NCBI GenBank assembly: GCA_019916065.1
Contig: CM034237.1
Coordinates: 19,241,752-19,305,751, forward strand
Length of the DNA: 64,000 nucleotides
Source: Vitellaria paradoxa
Taxonomy: Eukaryota > Streptophyta > Magnoliopsida > Ericales > Sapotaceae
Reading direction: 5' to 3'
Shown here in pieces: positions 29,778 to 41,110 of this stretch (positions are counted from its first letter, which is position 1; the number at the start of each line of letters is the position of its first letter). A program made the translations under genes and the position numbers. The notes under the pieces were generated by a model. The model made no database searches. It saw only the letters and a list, made by a program, of their open reading frames with translations, and was not told where the DNA came from.

Positions 29778-30841
29778 TCATTAATTGTGCTTTAGAGTTG
29801 GGAACTTTGAGAAGGATGAGCCAAGCATGTGAGAGTTGGCATTTTAGCACAAGTGTAGAAGAGGGGAGCACCTTGGGCACATGGAACGTGGGCGCCCAAG
29901 GTTTGGGCGCATGCAATATGGGCGTCCAAGAGTTTGGGCACACGGCTGAGAAGGTGTTGGGCACCTGAGCTATAGTAGAAATGACTGGTATGATGTGTTC
30001 TGACTTGTGCAGCCGAGCCTCACCCCTATAAACCCTATATTAGGCTAAGGAGGATGGGAAAGGTCTGGAAAACACTGTTGAAGATTAAAATATTATCAAA
30101 TTTATATATATATACATGTACAGACGAAAGAGAGGAAGACTTTTGAGGTTGGAGAGAGAGGAACTTGGGAAAGGATGAAGGAAGAAGAAACAAAGAGAAC
30201 TGGGAAGGGTTTGTATGGTAAGTGTCTCTAACCCTAACCAAAATCAAATTAAACTTGCAAGGATGTAGTTAAGCACCCAAGGAACCTATCTATGTGATTT
30301 GTTTGTTGTTTAGATCAAAAGGTGAAGAGATTGAATCTTCCAAGTTTGGAAGGTTGAAATCGGGAGGAAGACCACCTCTTATTCTTCATCTTTATTCAAC
30401 TTGAAGTAGGGATTTTATGCTTAATCTTACATATATGATGTGTAACAAGGTCTAGAACAACACTTGAGTAACCCTAGCAAGTTTTGATTTCATTCAAAGA
30501 AGAAAATGGGAGTTGCATACATATATCAAAAGGAGATTTAAAATTCAAGGGATAAACTGCAAAACAACCACATGGTAACTGCAATGTCCCTAAATTCTGT
30601 TAATATGCATCTAACCAATCAGACCATTGCAAGATACCATACAGGAAAAGTGAACTATCCCTTTTTTTTTTCTTTTCTTTTTTTGGTAAATGCAACATAA
30701 CACACCAAATCAAACTTATATTGTGCATTTATCATACACAAGGTTACACAGAAATCATGCACCATCTACATTAACTACTGGAAAGACCAGTATTAGCGAC
30801 CGCCACAAGTGGTCGCTAAAATTGAAAAAGTGGCCGCTAAA
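29778..30841. repeat. 1063-bp tandem duplication, unit B
   Basis: Second copy of 28715-29777. At its right end it runs straight into the body of the CACTA element, so this is the original junction and unit A's CACTA terminus is the copied piece. Confidence 0.93.
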
Positions 30842-31215
30842 AGTATTAGCGACGGCTTAGCGACCAGCCTCAAACAAGTCACATTTGGGTCGTCGCTAAA
30901 AAGTATTAGCAACCCTTAAAGTAGTCGCTAAGTTTTTTACGACCGTTGTTGCGACCGCTGTGGTGAAAAACGTTAGGCAATTAGCGACCGCTGGAAGCGG
31001 TCACTAATAGGTGCTAGCGATCACTGTTACTTTGGCGCGAAAAATCCCTAGAGATGGCGCCAAGTGGCGCGTAATATTAGCGACCGCTATAAGCGGTCGC
31101 TAATATTATCAAGTGGTCGCTAATACTTACCCGGGGGAACCAAGGCTATTTGGCGCTGAGGAATTAGCGACCTTTTTGGTGTATTAGCGACCGCTTAAAG
31201 CGATCGCAATAAGTC
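30789..31215. repeat. CACTA subterminal repeats, left
   Basis: Many copies of TTAGCGACCGC and its complement GCGGTCGCTAA, often paired as hairpins (for example TTAGCGACCGC...GCGGTCACTAA near 30981-31005). In characterised CACTA elements such subterminal motifs bind the TnpA-type protein. Confidence 0.85.
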
Positions 31216-31230
31216 GTTTTATATATATTT

Positions 31231-31659
31231 TTATATTAGAATCTAATTATAAATCTTAATAATTTATTTTTATGAATCGAATTATTTAAATTATCTATTT
31301 AATAATTATTTATTATTTATTTATAATAATTATTTATTTAATATTTGCTAATTATTTATAATAACTATTATATTTTATTATTTATGTATAAATGTTTATT
31401 TCAAATTTAATTTAATTATATTTTTATTAATTTGCACATTGAACTAAACAATTTTTTCATAAAATCAATCAAAAAAATAAACATAGCACCTAATTATGAT
31501 TATATATATACAAACACAATATCAAATTAGATTGCATTTAAAACAAAATTTTATTACATGTAAATGTTCAAAATACAAAAACTAAAAAATATATAAATGT
31601 ACTGATCAAAATATATACAAATGGATCCTAATCATCCTAATCCAGTCCAAGAGGGCCAT
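31231..31659. other. AT-rich interior of the CACTA element
   Basis: No gene. A/T-rich spacer between the subterminal repeats and the decayed minus-strand gene. Confidence 0.5.
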
Positions 31660-32650
31660 CCGCCATCGTCCGGATCCTACAATGGAATAATAACGAAATT
31701 AGAACGTGATAAACAGACATGAATAAATAAATTTATAAAATTTTAATGAGTAATAGTAACGAAAAATAAAATTTTTAACCTGAGGAGGAGGAGGTGGATG
31801 GCTCTGACTCGGAGAGAGGCGCCTCTCCATCTCAGCCATCATCTCGGCCCGAAGTGATGTCCTCTCGCTCGTCCATCTCAGCTCAAAGGGTCTGGAGTAG
31901 ATCTTGATCGCGACATCTAGCCTGAGAAGATGACTCTGCTCGTGCAATGGATTGGTGTGGAATACCCGCGCCCCGCAGTAAGCGTGTATCCATGACAACC
32001 ACGTCCGACAATGGAGAAAAATATCTCGTCCCTCTTCTCCTCAAACTCCCTCTCATCCGGCGGCAGCTCATCTAGACGTGCATTAAACTGCGCCTATTGC
32101 AAACAGGTCGTGACGAAAAAAATAAGATAACTAACTATATTATCTAAAGCAAAATTCAATTATATATTCGTTGGACAAAATATTAAAATTAGTTACATGT
32201 ATGGCCTGAACCTCTGGCGAATCAGTACGTTGAGTCGCCAACCACATAGACATTCGATCTGTCCTCAGGCCCCCCTCTGTCCTCTGTTGAAAGGTAATTT
32301 ATGTTAATAACTTACTATCGTTAAATATGAAAATAAAAAAGTTGCTATTGACGTGGTAAGCTAACGTTTTTACCTCGTGGTGAACCTGAGAAAAGTGTCA
32401 AGTCCCGTCCTTGTGGCCCGGCCCCTGCATTCCTCAATTTCGCGAGTTCCTCTAGGCCTTCGCCTATTTTAAGTTTTTTTCGATTAGTTCCTCTAAGTCC
32501 CCTCCTTCTTCCAATTATGGGCACCAGAAATAGATGGCAGCGGGGAGCTAACAGATCCTGAAAGTCATATCCTGTTCGTATTTGCTTCCGTTCCATCTGG
32601 GCCAGCAAATCAACCCCGGTCATTGCTCGTGGTGCTGGACCGAACTCCCA
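31660..32650 (-). pseudogene. Decayed CACTA-internal gene (plant transposase-like)
   Basis: The only G/C-richer block inside the element. On the minus strand, pieces read RTDRMSMWLATQRTDSP (~32230-32280), then ARLDELPPDEREFEEKRDE (~32030-32085), then ELRWTSERTSLRAEMMAEME (~31830-31885). These resemble the putative plant transposase (Ptta/En/Spm) domain proteins encoded by CACTA elements. Frames shift between pieces and probable introns separate them, so no intact product is visible. Assignment rests on memory of the family plus location within CACTA ends. Confidence 0.5.
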
Positions 32651-33300
32651 AGAAAGATATTAGATTGGGCCCAGGCAATATTAGGGGTTTACTTTTAATT
32701 AGTAATTGAACTAATTAAATATTATTAATTAACTACTGCTACTTTTCTAATTAATTACTATATTATTACGTAAATTACCTAGAGATAATACTATAATATT
32801 ATTATTTGACCTAATTTTCTTATCGTATTCATATTGGATTGGACTGGGCCCAAGAAAGATATTGGATTGGGCCCAGGCAAGATTAGGGGTTTACTTTTGG
32901 ATTGGGCCTAAGGATTAGAGTTAATTATTTTTATTTAAGAAAATAACACTTAAATAAACTATCCAAAAATCAAATATACAACAAATAAAATAATACGATA
33001 CAAATTAACAATAGATATTACGAACAATTCAATATTTGCTCATTATAACATAAATCAAATTATGATTTCAAATAATAAAACTATTTTCAATAATTTGAGT
33101 AACCAACCATTACAATATTAATTGAAACAATGTAATTTGACCTAAATTAATTATATTATCAATATTCTAATTCGTTATTTAATATTTTAACTAATATTAA
33201 TATTTAATGAACCTAAAATTTATAATTTAATTTTATTATTTACCTAATATTACTTTATTATTGAATATTTTGACTAATATTAATATAACTTAAATATTAT
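32651..33300. other. CACTA interior with a ~55-bp direct repeat
   Basis: CCCAAGAAAGATATT(A/G)GATT with the following GGGCCCAGGCAA block occurs at about 32648-32700 and again at 32849-32903, separated by about 200 bp. No gene. Confidence 0.55.
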
Positions 33301-34110
33301 CATTTACTTAATCTTAATGCTCCTAATATTATTGTCTAACATTATAAATATCATAATATAATTTAATTTCCCTAAGGTAACGTTCATTAATTTAATTAAT
33401 TTCGGTAAGGTAATAACATTAATTAATCTCCTTAACGTAATGTTAATTAATTTTAATATCATAATATAATTAAATTATTTTAAAAAATTATAATATAATT
33501 TAATTTCAATATTAAGGTGACGTTAATTAATATTATTTTTTATGATTGTTTTAGTAAATAATAATAATCTATTGAAATTATTTAATAAATTATATTATCT
33601 TATTAGAACTTAATTTTAATTTATATTTTTAATGAACCTACAAGTTATAATTTAATATTAATATTCACTTAATCTTAATATTTTTAATACTATTGTCTAA
33701 CATTATACATATCATAATATCATTTAATTTCCCTAAGGTAACGTTTATTATATAATTTAATTAATTTCAGTAAGGTAATAACATTAATTAATCTCCTTAA
33801 TGTAATGTTAATTAATTTTAATATCATAATATAATTAATTTATTTTAAAATTTTATAGCATAATTTAATTTCAATATGAAGGTAACGTTAATTAATATTT
33901 TTCAAGATTGTTTTAGTAAATGATAATAATATATACAAATTATTTAATAAATTATATTATCTTATTAGAACTTAATTTTAATTTATATTTTTAAAAACCT
34001 ACAAGTTATAATTTAATATTAATATTTACTTAATTTTCATATTTTAAATATTATTGTCTAAAATTATAAATATCATAATATAATTTAATTTCCTTAAGGT
34101 AAGTTAATCA
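33300..34110. repeat. 361-bp tandem repeat in the CACTA interior
   Basis: The marker ATTGTCTAA begins at 33331, 33692 and 34053, exactly 361 bases apart each time. It is accompanied by CCCTAAGGTAACG-type and TCCTTAA(C/T)GTAATGTTAA blocks. About 2.2 units are complete. Extremely A/T-rich and non-coding. Confidence 0.85.
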
Positions 34111-35962
34111 ATTTATTTTTAAAAATTATACATTTATGTATTTATAATTCCAAATATCTTATTTTAATATTGTATATATTTAAAATTAATTGCTTAATTG
34201 TTTAATCATTACTTCAGAAGTAAATCATATTAAATATTATTTTTCATATTTTTATATTTTTAAATTAAAAAATATTAAGCACTCACTTCTTTATTATTTT
34301 TGATAGTTATTTCACTCAATGATAACAATATATATAATTTATTAAATAAAATTATTTAATAAATTATATTTTCTTACAAAGAACTAATTTCAATTCATAT
34401 TTTTAAATTTAAAAAAAAATTAGCATTCACTCTTTTATAATTTCAAAAAATTATATTTCAATCAAAATATTTTTACTTTTTTTAATATTGATTTTTAATA
34501 CTTAATTTTATTATTTTTAATACCTACTTTAAATATTTGAATTTAAAAATAATTTTAAGCTTAATTTAATAAAACATTCGCTCCGTTATGATTTCAAATT
34601 TTTGGTTCAACAAAATTAAAAAAAAAAGAGTCTAAAATTACATATCTCTTTTTAAAACTATGTTCATAATTATTTTAACCAATATTTTGTCACCTTTCAC
34701 TCATACTTAATTAAAATTATTTTTATAGTTAGTTTAATGAATGATAATAAAAGATATAAATTGACAAAAAATTCAAATCTTTATTTAGTCTAATTAATTT
34801 TTTTAAATTTAAATCTTTATTTAATCTCCTAAAATTATATGACATCTCATAATATATATGCAAAAAGTTGTCCTTAATAAATAGAAAAATATTTAAAATT
34901 TCCTTGAATTTGAAACTTTTCAAAAAGAATAGTTATTTATCTCTTTTTAAGTTTTTCAAAATTCAAACTATATTAAAAAATTAAAAATTAAAAAAGTAAG
35001 GTATATGTGGTAATTCTAAAAAATCCCCATTAAAGTAATATTTTAATTTTAATTTATTTCAAATTTTTCTCTCCAAAAATTTTTCCCATTCACTAAATTT
35101 TTCTTCTAAAATCTCTTTTTTTTTTCCTTCAACATACCAATTTTTATATTTCTCCTTCTATTTTGCTACTTTCATTTTTTTTAAATATGAAATTAAAAAC
35201 ATACCTATAATTCAACCAAAAATATACTTTCATTTTCCTCCAACGTAGCTATAATTTCTCATTAAAATTAAAAACAGCAAAATAAAAAAAATTAAAAAAT
35301 AGCAAAATAAAAAAAATTAGAAAAAAGTAAAATAAAAAAAAAATTGACAGTAAAAAAAATAGCAATATACATAAAAAAATACATTACACAGGAAAAAAAA
35401 ATTTAACAGCAACATTTCAACAATATTACATTTCACAACCAACAATTCAAAAAAAAATTCTATTCAAACAACCAACATCCAACATCAACAGCATATATAT
35501 GAAATAAATAAATTAATGAGTAATTGAAATAAAAAAAGACAAACAATAATATATACATGCATGCATAGATGAATCATCAAACCCCAACCACCAAAAAAAA
35601 AAAAAATTATTTACATTAATCCAATAACAAACATGAAAAAATCAGAAAATAAAAAAAATAATTCAAACTAAAAAAAAAAAAAACTGGTGGTGTGGTGGTG
35701 AGGCCTCCAAAAAACTCTAATACAAAAAAAAAAAAAAAGTTAGTGTGAGAGAGATAAAGCAAGAAAGAGAGAGAGAAACAAAGAGAAAGAGAGAGCAAGA
35801 GAGAGAGTTAGAGAGAGAGCTTTACCGGCGGCGGCGGCGGCAACGACAGCGGCAGGGAGGAGAGGGAGGAGAAAGAGGAGAGAGTGCGGGGGAGGGAGAG
35901 GAAAAAGAGGAAGGGAGGGAGAGGAAAAAGAGAGGGGCATTCTATCTGATATAATTTGTGTA
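34111..35962. other. AT-rich CACTA interior, then purine-rich stretch
   Basis: 34111-35730 is A/T-rich with homopolymer runs and no gene. 35755-35935 is a strand-asymmetric GA-rich stretch with a GGC-repeat (35824-35841). It could be the 5' leader of the element's minus-strand gene, but this is not demonstrable. Confidence 0.45.
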
Positions 35963-36169
35963 TTAGCGGTCGCTAATGCTGTCGCCTAAAGAATATTAGC
36001 GACCGCTATTAGCGATCGTGTGAATTTTCCCATCGCCGATCCCTTGCCGCACTGGATTAGCGACGACCATTATAGTGATCGCCCCAAGCGGTCGCTAATA
36101 CTGTTATAGCGATCGCCAGAAGCAGTTGCCCGAGTTTTCCACTTAACGATTGCCCAATCTCTAGTAGTG
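35963..36169. repeat. CACTA subterminal repeats and right terminus
   Basis: TTAGCGGTCGCTAA, ATTAGCGACCGC, GCGGTCGCTAATA and related motifs precede the terminal CTAGTAGTG. The organisation mirrors the left end. Confidence 0.85.
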
Positions 36170-38829
36170 ATTAGACTGCACTCAAACTGAAAGTGGCATT
36201 TAAAATTCATCATTAATGTTAAGTTCATTAGTGGTGGGATTTAAATTAGCAATATGTGATAATGAAAATTCCAGTTAAAATTACCTAGCAAACAGTAGCT
36301 CATGCAAAATTTAATACAACTATATGTAGTACAAAAACATACAAATTCACATATCTGCACAATGTGCCTATACACAATCAATGTTTTGAATGAAACTAAA
36401 TAATAAACAATTTGCAGCCAGAACTTCATAATATAAAAAGCATATTTAACTGAACCATGCAAGTTCTAATTTTTACTTTGATATAATCAGAAGTTAACAA
36501 AGATTGGTAAGAAGCTTTAACAAAATGAGAGCCAATTACACATATGCCTCTTAGTTGCCACAGTAGCAATCTTTGAAAATGTCCCACAAGGGTAGAAGAA
36601 AGTTTTAATACCTGCAAAATACATATTAACTGCTTAGAACACATTCAAATATATAGATACTAAAATCTCAATAAACCAAAACAAGACCATCATTTACACC
36701 AAACATTTGGCAGTTATAAAAAAATAGAGCTACACTTGAAACGTGGGAAGGAAACATCCCACTGGAAGCTACAACGTTAATGTGCAACTCCCATAAAGGG
36801 GATCCCAATAACATTAAGTGCATGAAAAATAAGAGGATGATGATGATGAGTCATAGATCATGCAGCAAGTTGCATTTAAAAGTTACAGTATCTTTAGTTT
36901 AAACTCAGAAATTAATTTCTACCACATAAATATAAGGAATCAAGTGCAATTTAAATGAAAAATGAAAGGATGCAGACACAATGTGCTTTAAACGCCATCC
37001 ATCTAGCAGAATAACCCTCAAGGATGTACTTGCTAAGTTGTATGCTAGGAAATGAGTCTTCCAAACTAAACTCACCAAGTGCTTCCTTCGCAAGAAAAGG
37101 GTAAACTTAAGATGTGATGCTTAGTGTGTGATTAATGTGCAAACCAGGATTTTTTTTTTTTTTTTTGGGTGGGGTTGAAACCAAAAGGTGGTAGAGTGTA
37201 ACTACCCCTCTTAGAAATTCTAATGCCAAAAGCTTACTATTTGATTGAAAATAAATGTTACGACACCATGTTTGCACTTATTTTTCAACATGTAGAATGT
37301 GAAAAAAGGGAATTAATAAATAGTAGAATGCAGAAGATAATTTCTCAAAATTTTGAAACAATAAATATTTTAAATATATTTGTAATCTATAAATGACATA
37401 ATATTTGTCATTTTCACACATGTATTGTTATTGTGTCCCTTTTCCATTATGTCCCAAATTTTCAAAAACTGTGTTGGCTTGTTTGTATAATGTATTTTAA
37501 ATTTCACGTCCATTGAAATGTTTCTAGGAAATAAACTATTGAAAAACAATATACGCATCGTGAAATCTACCAATCAATCTTATTTCTTCAAACATTCTAG
37601 CAAAATAACTGACAGCGGGAAGCACCAAATGACTTCCATAATTAGCTTACTTCAAACAAATGCCTAAAATGAAATTCACATGTATCAATGTCATTTATCC
37701 AACCCCAAAGTGAAATTCTCATGGATCAATGTCATTTATCCAACAGCAGAGCAATGATCTAGTTTAATGTGAAACTACCATTTTCCTTTCTCTAGCAAGC
37801 TTACACCACAGAAATACAAGAAGCATTGGAAACTTTTTTCTGAAGCTCATGAGCATAAAAAGGCAGACATGAACATGAAAGCATAGATCTTGCAACTGAG
37901 TAAATACCAAACACGCTTAGAGAGAAATTATGAAACCAAAACTACTATCGCACAGAAGAAGGGCAACAAGAAAATTTACCCAAAAATAGAAACATAAATC
38001 TAGCAAAAAATAAATGATTATGTGTCTGTTAACAATAATAGATGAATATATCTTCTGCAAACATATATATGGGCACATACAATCTAAAAATTTTCCCTTA
38101 ACATGTTAAAAAGCAAGAAGGAGATGCATATAACTTGGGTTCAGTTGATACCAAATTGCTTCATTCAAGTGCTTATCTCCTTCTATCACAAAATTTCTTG
38201 ATTAATACAATTGTATGAAGGTATATTATATATATATATATATAGAGGGGGGAAGAGAGAGTGGGTGGTGACATACTTAGAGCTAAAGGGAGCTGTTGAT
38301 AGGGCTAGAGCTGATTTGGAGATATTCAAAGAAACTTTTGGAGAAGAAAAAAGGCCAATTGGGACCAAGCTTTTAGCAGGTCAATAGTCAAGTTATCAAT
38401 TTCTAAGGCTTCGAATCAGAACCCAAGATATATCGGGATCTTTAATCGACTCGGAATCTTACACACGATGTATATGTGTACATATAATTAGGTAGGGAGA
38501 GAAAAAAAAAACCTAAAAATTAGAAGACAAAGCAGAGAAGACCTTTTTAGTTCAACAGCGAAGACGAAGTAGGGGGAATACCTGAATGAGGAGTTGAAGT
38601 GGGAAAGAAAGTTTTGTTTTTTTTTTTTTAAGAAATAAGAGAAAGCTTGTTTTGTTGTTGAAAAAATGATGGGATTTAGCGCCTTTTCTTTTGCTGCGCA
38701 CTCTTCTTCCGTCAAAAGCAAATGTGACATAAAAGAAATCTCAACATATATCTTTATTCTGACACATTCATTTTTACCTGTCAAAACTATGTCGTTTTAT
38801 TATAGCCTAATTATCCTAACATTTGCCAA
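36170..38829. other. Long stretch without a recognisable gene
   Basis: No domain was recognised in any frame. Short minus-strand frames (for example 36426-36644, 38488-38784) have no homology I can name. A TA microsatellite lies at 38228-38243. It is bounded on the right by a second CACTA end, so it may be the interior of another CACTA element whose left end is missing or lies left of 30773. Confidence 0.4.
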
Positions 38830-38911
38830 ACGTCATAAATAAGATCTATAGTGACATTTGAAAATAAATGTCATAAAAAATATGTCACTAAATCTATATT
38901 TTGTTGTAGTG
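38830..38911. mobile_element. Second CACTA-type terminus
   Basis: Ends TTTTGTTGTAGTG at 38911, reversed CACTACAACAAAA, a common plant CACTA terminus. It is preceded by inverted GTGACAT/ATGTCAC subterminal motifs (38841-38888). It is a different family from the element at 30773. The opposite end was not found. Confidence 0.6.
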
Positions 38912-39246
38912 GATTAGAAGTGCATAAGTTGTTGCAGGCATTGCATTTTTATTTTCTTAAGCTAAAAATTATATTTGGGTATTTGGGATTGTAATATTAT
39001 TTTGATTTAGAGATTTATTCAATTGAGTTTTAAAGGCCATAAGACCTATGTTTGAGTATGATGGATGCGGGATATGTTAGAGCATCATAGCCTAGTAATA
39101 GTTGAGGCTTGGTTTAGATTATGTTATGTTATTTTGTGTGGATGCTGCTCCAGGGTGGTGAATGGCTTTGATCAAGGAATAGTTAGTTAGAGCAGGATGT
39201 ATATGTTAAATCACTCGCCCCTTAAGTCATAAGATTCGGGACATGA
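38912..39246 (+). repeat. LTR fragment (right part)
   Basis: U5-like sequence ending AAGATTCGGGACATGACA, typical of the 3' end of plant Ty3 LTRs (TGACA end). It may be the other part of the LTR that begins at 28629, with the CACTA elements inserted between. No PBS follows, which is consistent with a solo LTR. Confidence 0.4.
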
Positions 39247-41110
39247 CAATATGGTAGCTACTAAAGAACATAAGATTGGTGGAGGGGTTAATCAGATTGG
39301 AATTACATCGGAATGGAACTAATTGATAGAGCTCTCATTTTCATTCTATTTACAACTAACTTAATAGATATGTATGGTACAACTATTACTGTGCTTGAAA
39401 GCTAGTGGTTGTTTGATTGTGATGAGGTTTTTTGAATTCATGTTTATCATATAGTCGATGTATAAAATTATGAGGATTATTGATTTGTTTTGTCGAGCTT
39501 TGCAGCATAAATCCCTTGACATCTTAAATATGATAATTTTGTCTCAACTACTAAAACTCTACTTCAAACTTTAAAAGAAGAAAAATTTGACCATGTATTA
39601 CGCATGCATAACCTATTTGCACACAATCTGGCATTAATATATTAGGTATGAATGGTTGGTATAAAAATGCTATAGGTCATTCATGTCAGCATAAAGAGTT
39701 ACTTATAGTTAGCCAACACATCAAGTTGATATATTTAACTCATCAATTAATTTTTAATTGGAAGAGTTAAAATCTAAATTCAATAATAGGAAAGTGGAAT
39801 TGCTTGTACTTAGCTCTGCTCTAGAATCTAAGCGGAATTGCTTGTGCTGAGCCCTACTCTAAAACCTAAAGATAACTTTAAGTTATTTAAAGTTGATCAT
39901 ATTTGTAAGCTTATAAAGAAATTTTATCTAAAGATTTCGGTGAAGAAGAAATGCATTATTTGAGATGTTAGCTAGAGCATTACAAGGTTGATGTGCTTCA
40001 TCATGAGAGCTTTAGAATATGTCTAGTATATTTCTGAATTCTGTCAAGGATTAGTTGAAACAAACAAGTCACAACACTATATTTCGATTGATAAATTGAT
40101 TTGTCTTGTTTTGACTCTACCTTGTTTCTACTGCCACTACATAGCCAGTATTTTTAACTATGAAACATATTTGTTAGAAACCAATAGGAGATGAAGAATG
40201 TCTATTGATGTGTACATGTACAAGAAAGAGTACAATGGTATATATAGACTATAATAACCTAAATAAGAAAAGTTAAATATTCTAAAATGTGATAATTACA
40301 TATGGTAATGGAATATATTCTAATAATGGTAAGGTAATATATAATAATATAATATATTCTAACATTCTCCGACAAACTTAAGGAGGTACAGCGAAGACCA
40401 ACTTGCATTTAGAGACTAAGAACCAGAGTTTGGATATTAAGATTCGAGCTAAACTAGCTTAAGTTGAAACTGAATGAGAAGCAGTGGCATGAAAGCCAGG
40501 TGGCCTGAATGGTGGCATGTGAAAGTGTGTTAAAAAGCCAAAGCCATGTGAAAGCGCATTGAAGGGTGTAAAAGTGTGACACATAAAAAAGTTAGAGATG
40601 CGTTGAAGCGCGTTGAACAGTCGAAGGCACGTGGAAGCACCATAGGTGCATGAAAGCACGTTGATCTAGGCAACAGCGAGAAGAAACCACAAAGGCTGGG
40701 ATCAAAGCTTGTAGCATAGGAAGTGATCATGGCTATCTAGGGTCAAAAATCTTGAGCTCTAATACCATGTGTAGAATGTAATGGGAGAAGAAAGAATGTC
40801 TACTAATGTGTATATTTGCAAGAAATAGTACATAGGTATGTATAGACTAAAATAACTTAAATAAGGAAAGTAGAATATTTTAGAACATGCTAATTACATA
40901 TGGTAATAGAATACAATCTAATAATGGTAAGGTAATATATACAATAATATTCTAATAATGTTCAGACTACTTTTCACAATAAAATGAAGCAAGAGTTCTT
41001 AACATATTCTATAATGGTTTACATTGAACAAGATATTACTGCAGATATCGATTTAGATTCAATAATAGATGAATTCTATTGACTAAGATATCGAATGATG
41101 CAGTTTGAAT
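39247..41110 (+). pseudogene. hAT transposase-like pseudogene 2, interrupted
   Basis: A shorter paralogue of 26345-28012. It begins in the middle of the protein (GLINQIGI near 39287), then MYGTTITVLE (~39372-39400), DILN..LVSTT-like sequence (~39510-39570), ESKRNCLC- and KDNFKLF-like pieces (~39825-39890) and VSTATT near 40127, where a TRIM element interrupts it at 40172. It resumes at 40958 with VQTTFHNKMKQEF and ends with DLDSIIDEFY (~41050-41080). Stops, deletions and the insertion make it dead. Confidence 0.7.
40172..40957 (-). mobile_element. TRIM retroelement (minus strand)
   Basis: Terminal direct repeats of 193 bp (40172-40364, with TGTTAGA...TCTAACA ends) and 188 bp (40770-40957) flank a 405-bp non-coding interior. 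On the minus strand, TGGTATTAGAGC (40756-40767) lies next to the 5' LTR and matches the initiator-Met tRNA primer-binding site with one mismatch. A purine-rich GTCGGAGAA precedes the 3' LTR. The target duplications are ATATT (40167-40171) and ATGTT (40958-40962), 4 of 5 identical. Size and lack of genes define a terminal-repeat retrotransposon in miniature. Confidence 0.88.

Larger units (their letters stand above)
30773..36169. mobile_element. CACTA (En/Spm-type) DNA transposon
   Basis: The left end AACTACTGGAAAG (first base mutated from C) and the right end ...CTCTAGTAGTG are inverted CACTACT-type termini. Both are flanked by the 3-bp target duplication ATT (30770-30772 and 36170-36172), as expected for CACTA elements. 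Subterminal arrays of TTAGCGACCGC-type motifs in both orientations occupy 30789-31215 and 35963-36140. At 5.4 kb with only a decayed minus-strand gene, it is probably non-autonomous. Confidence 0.9.
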
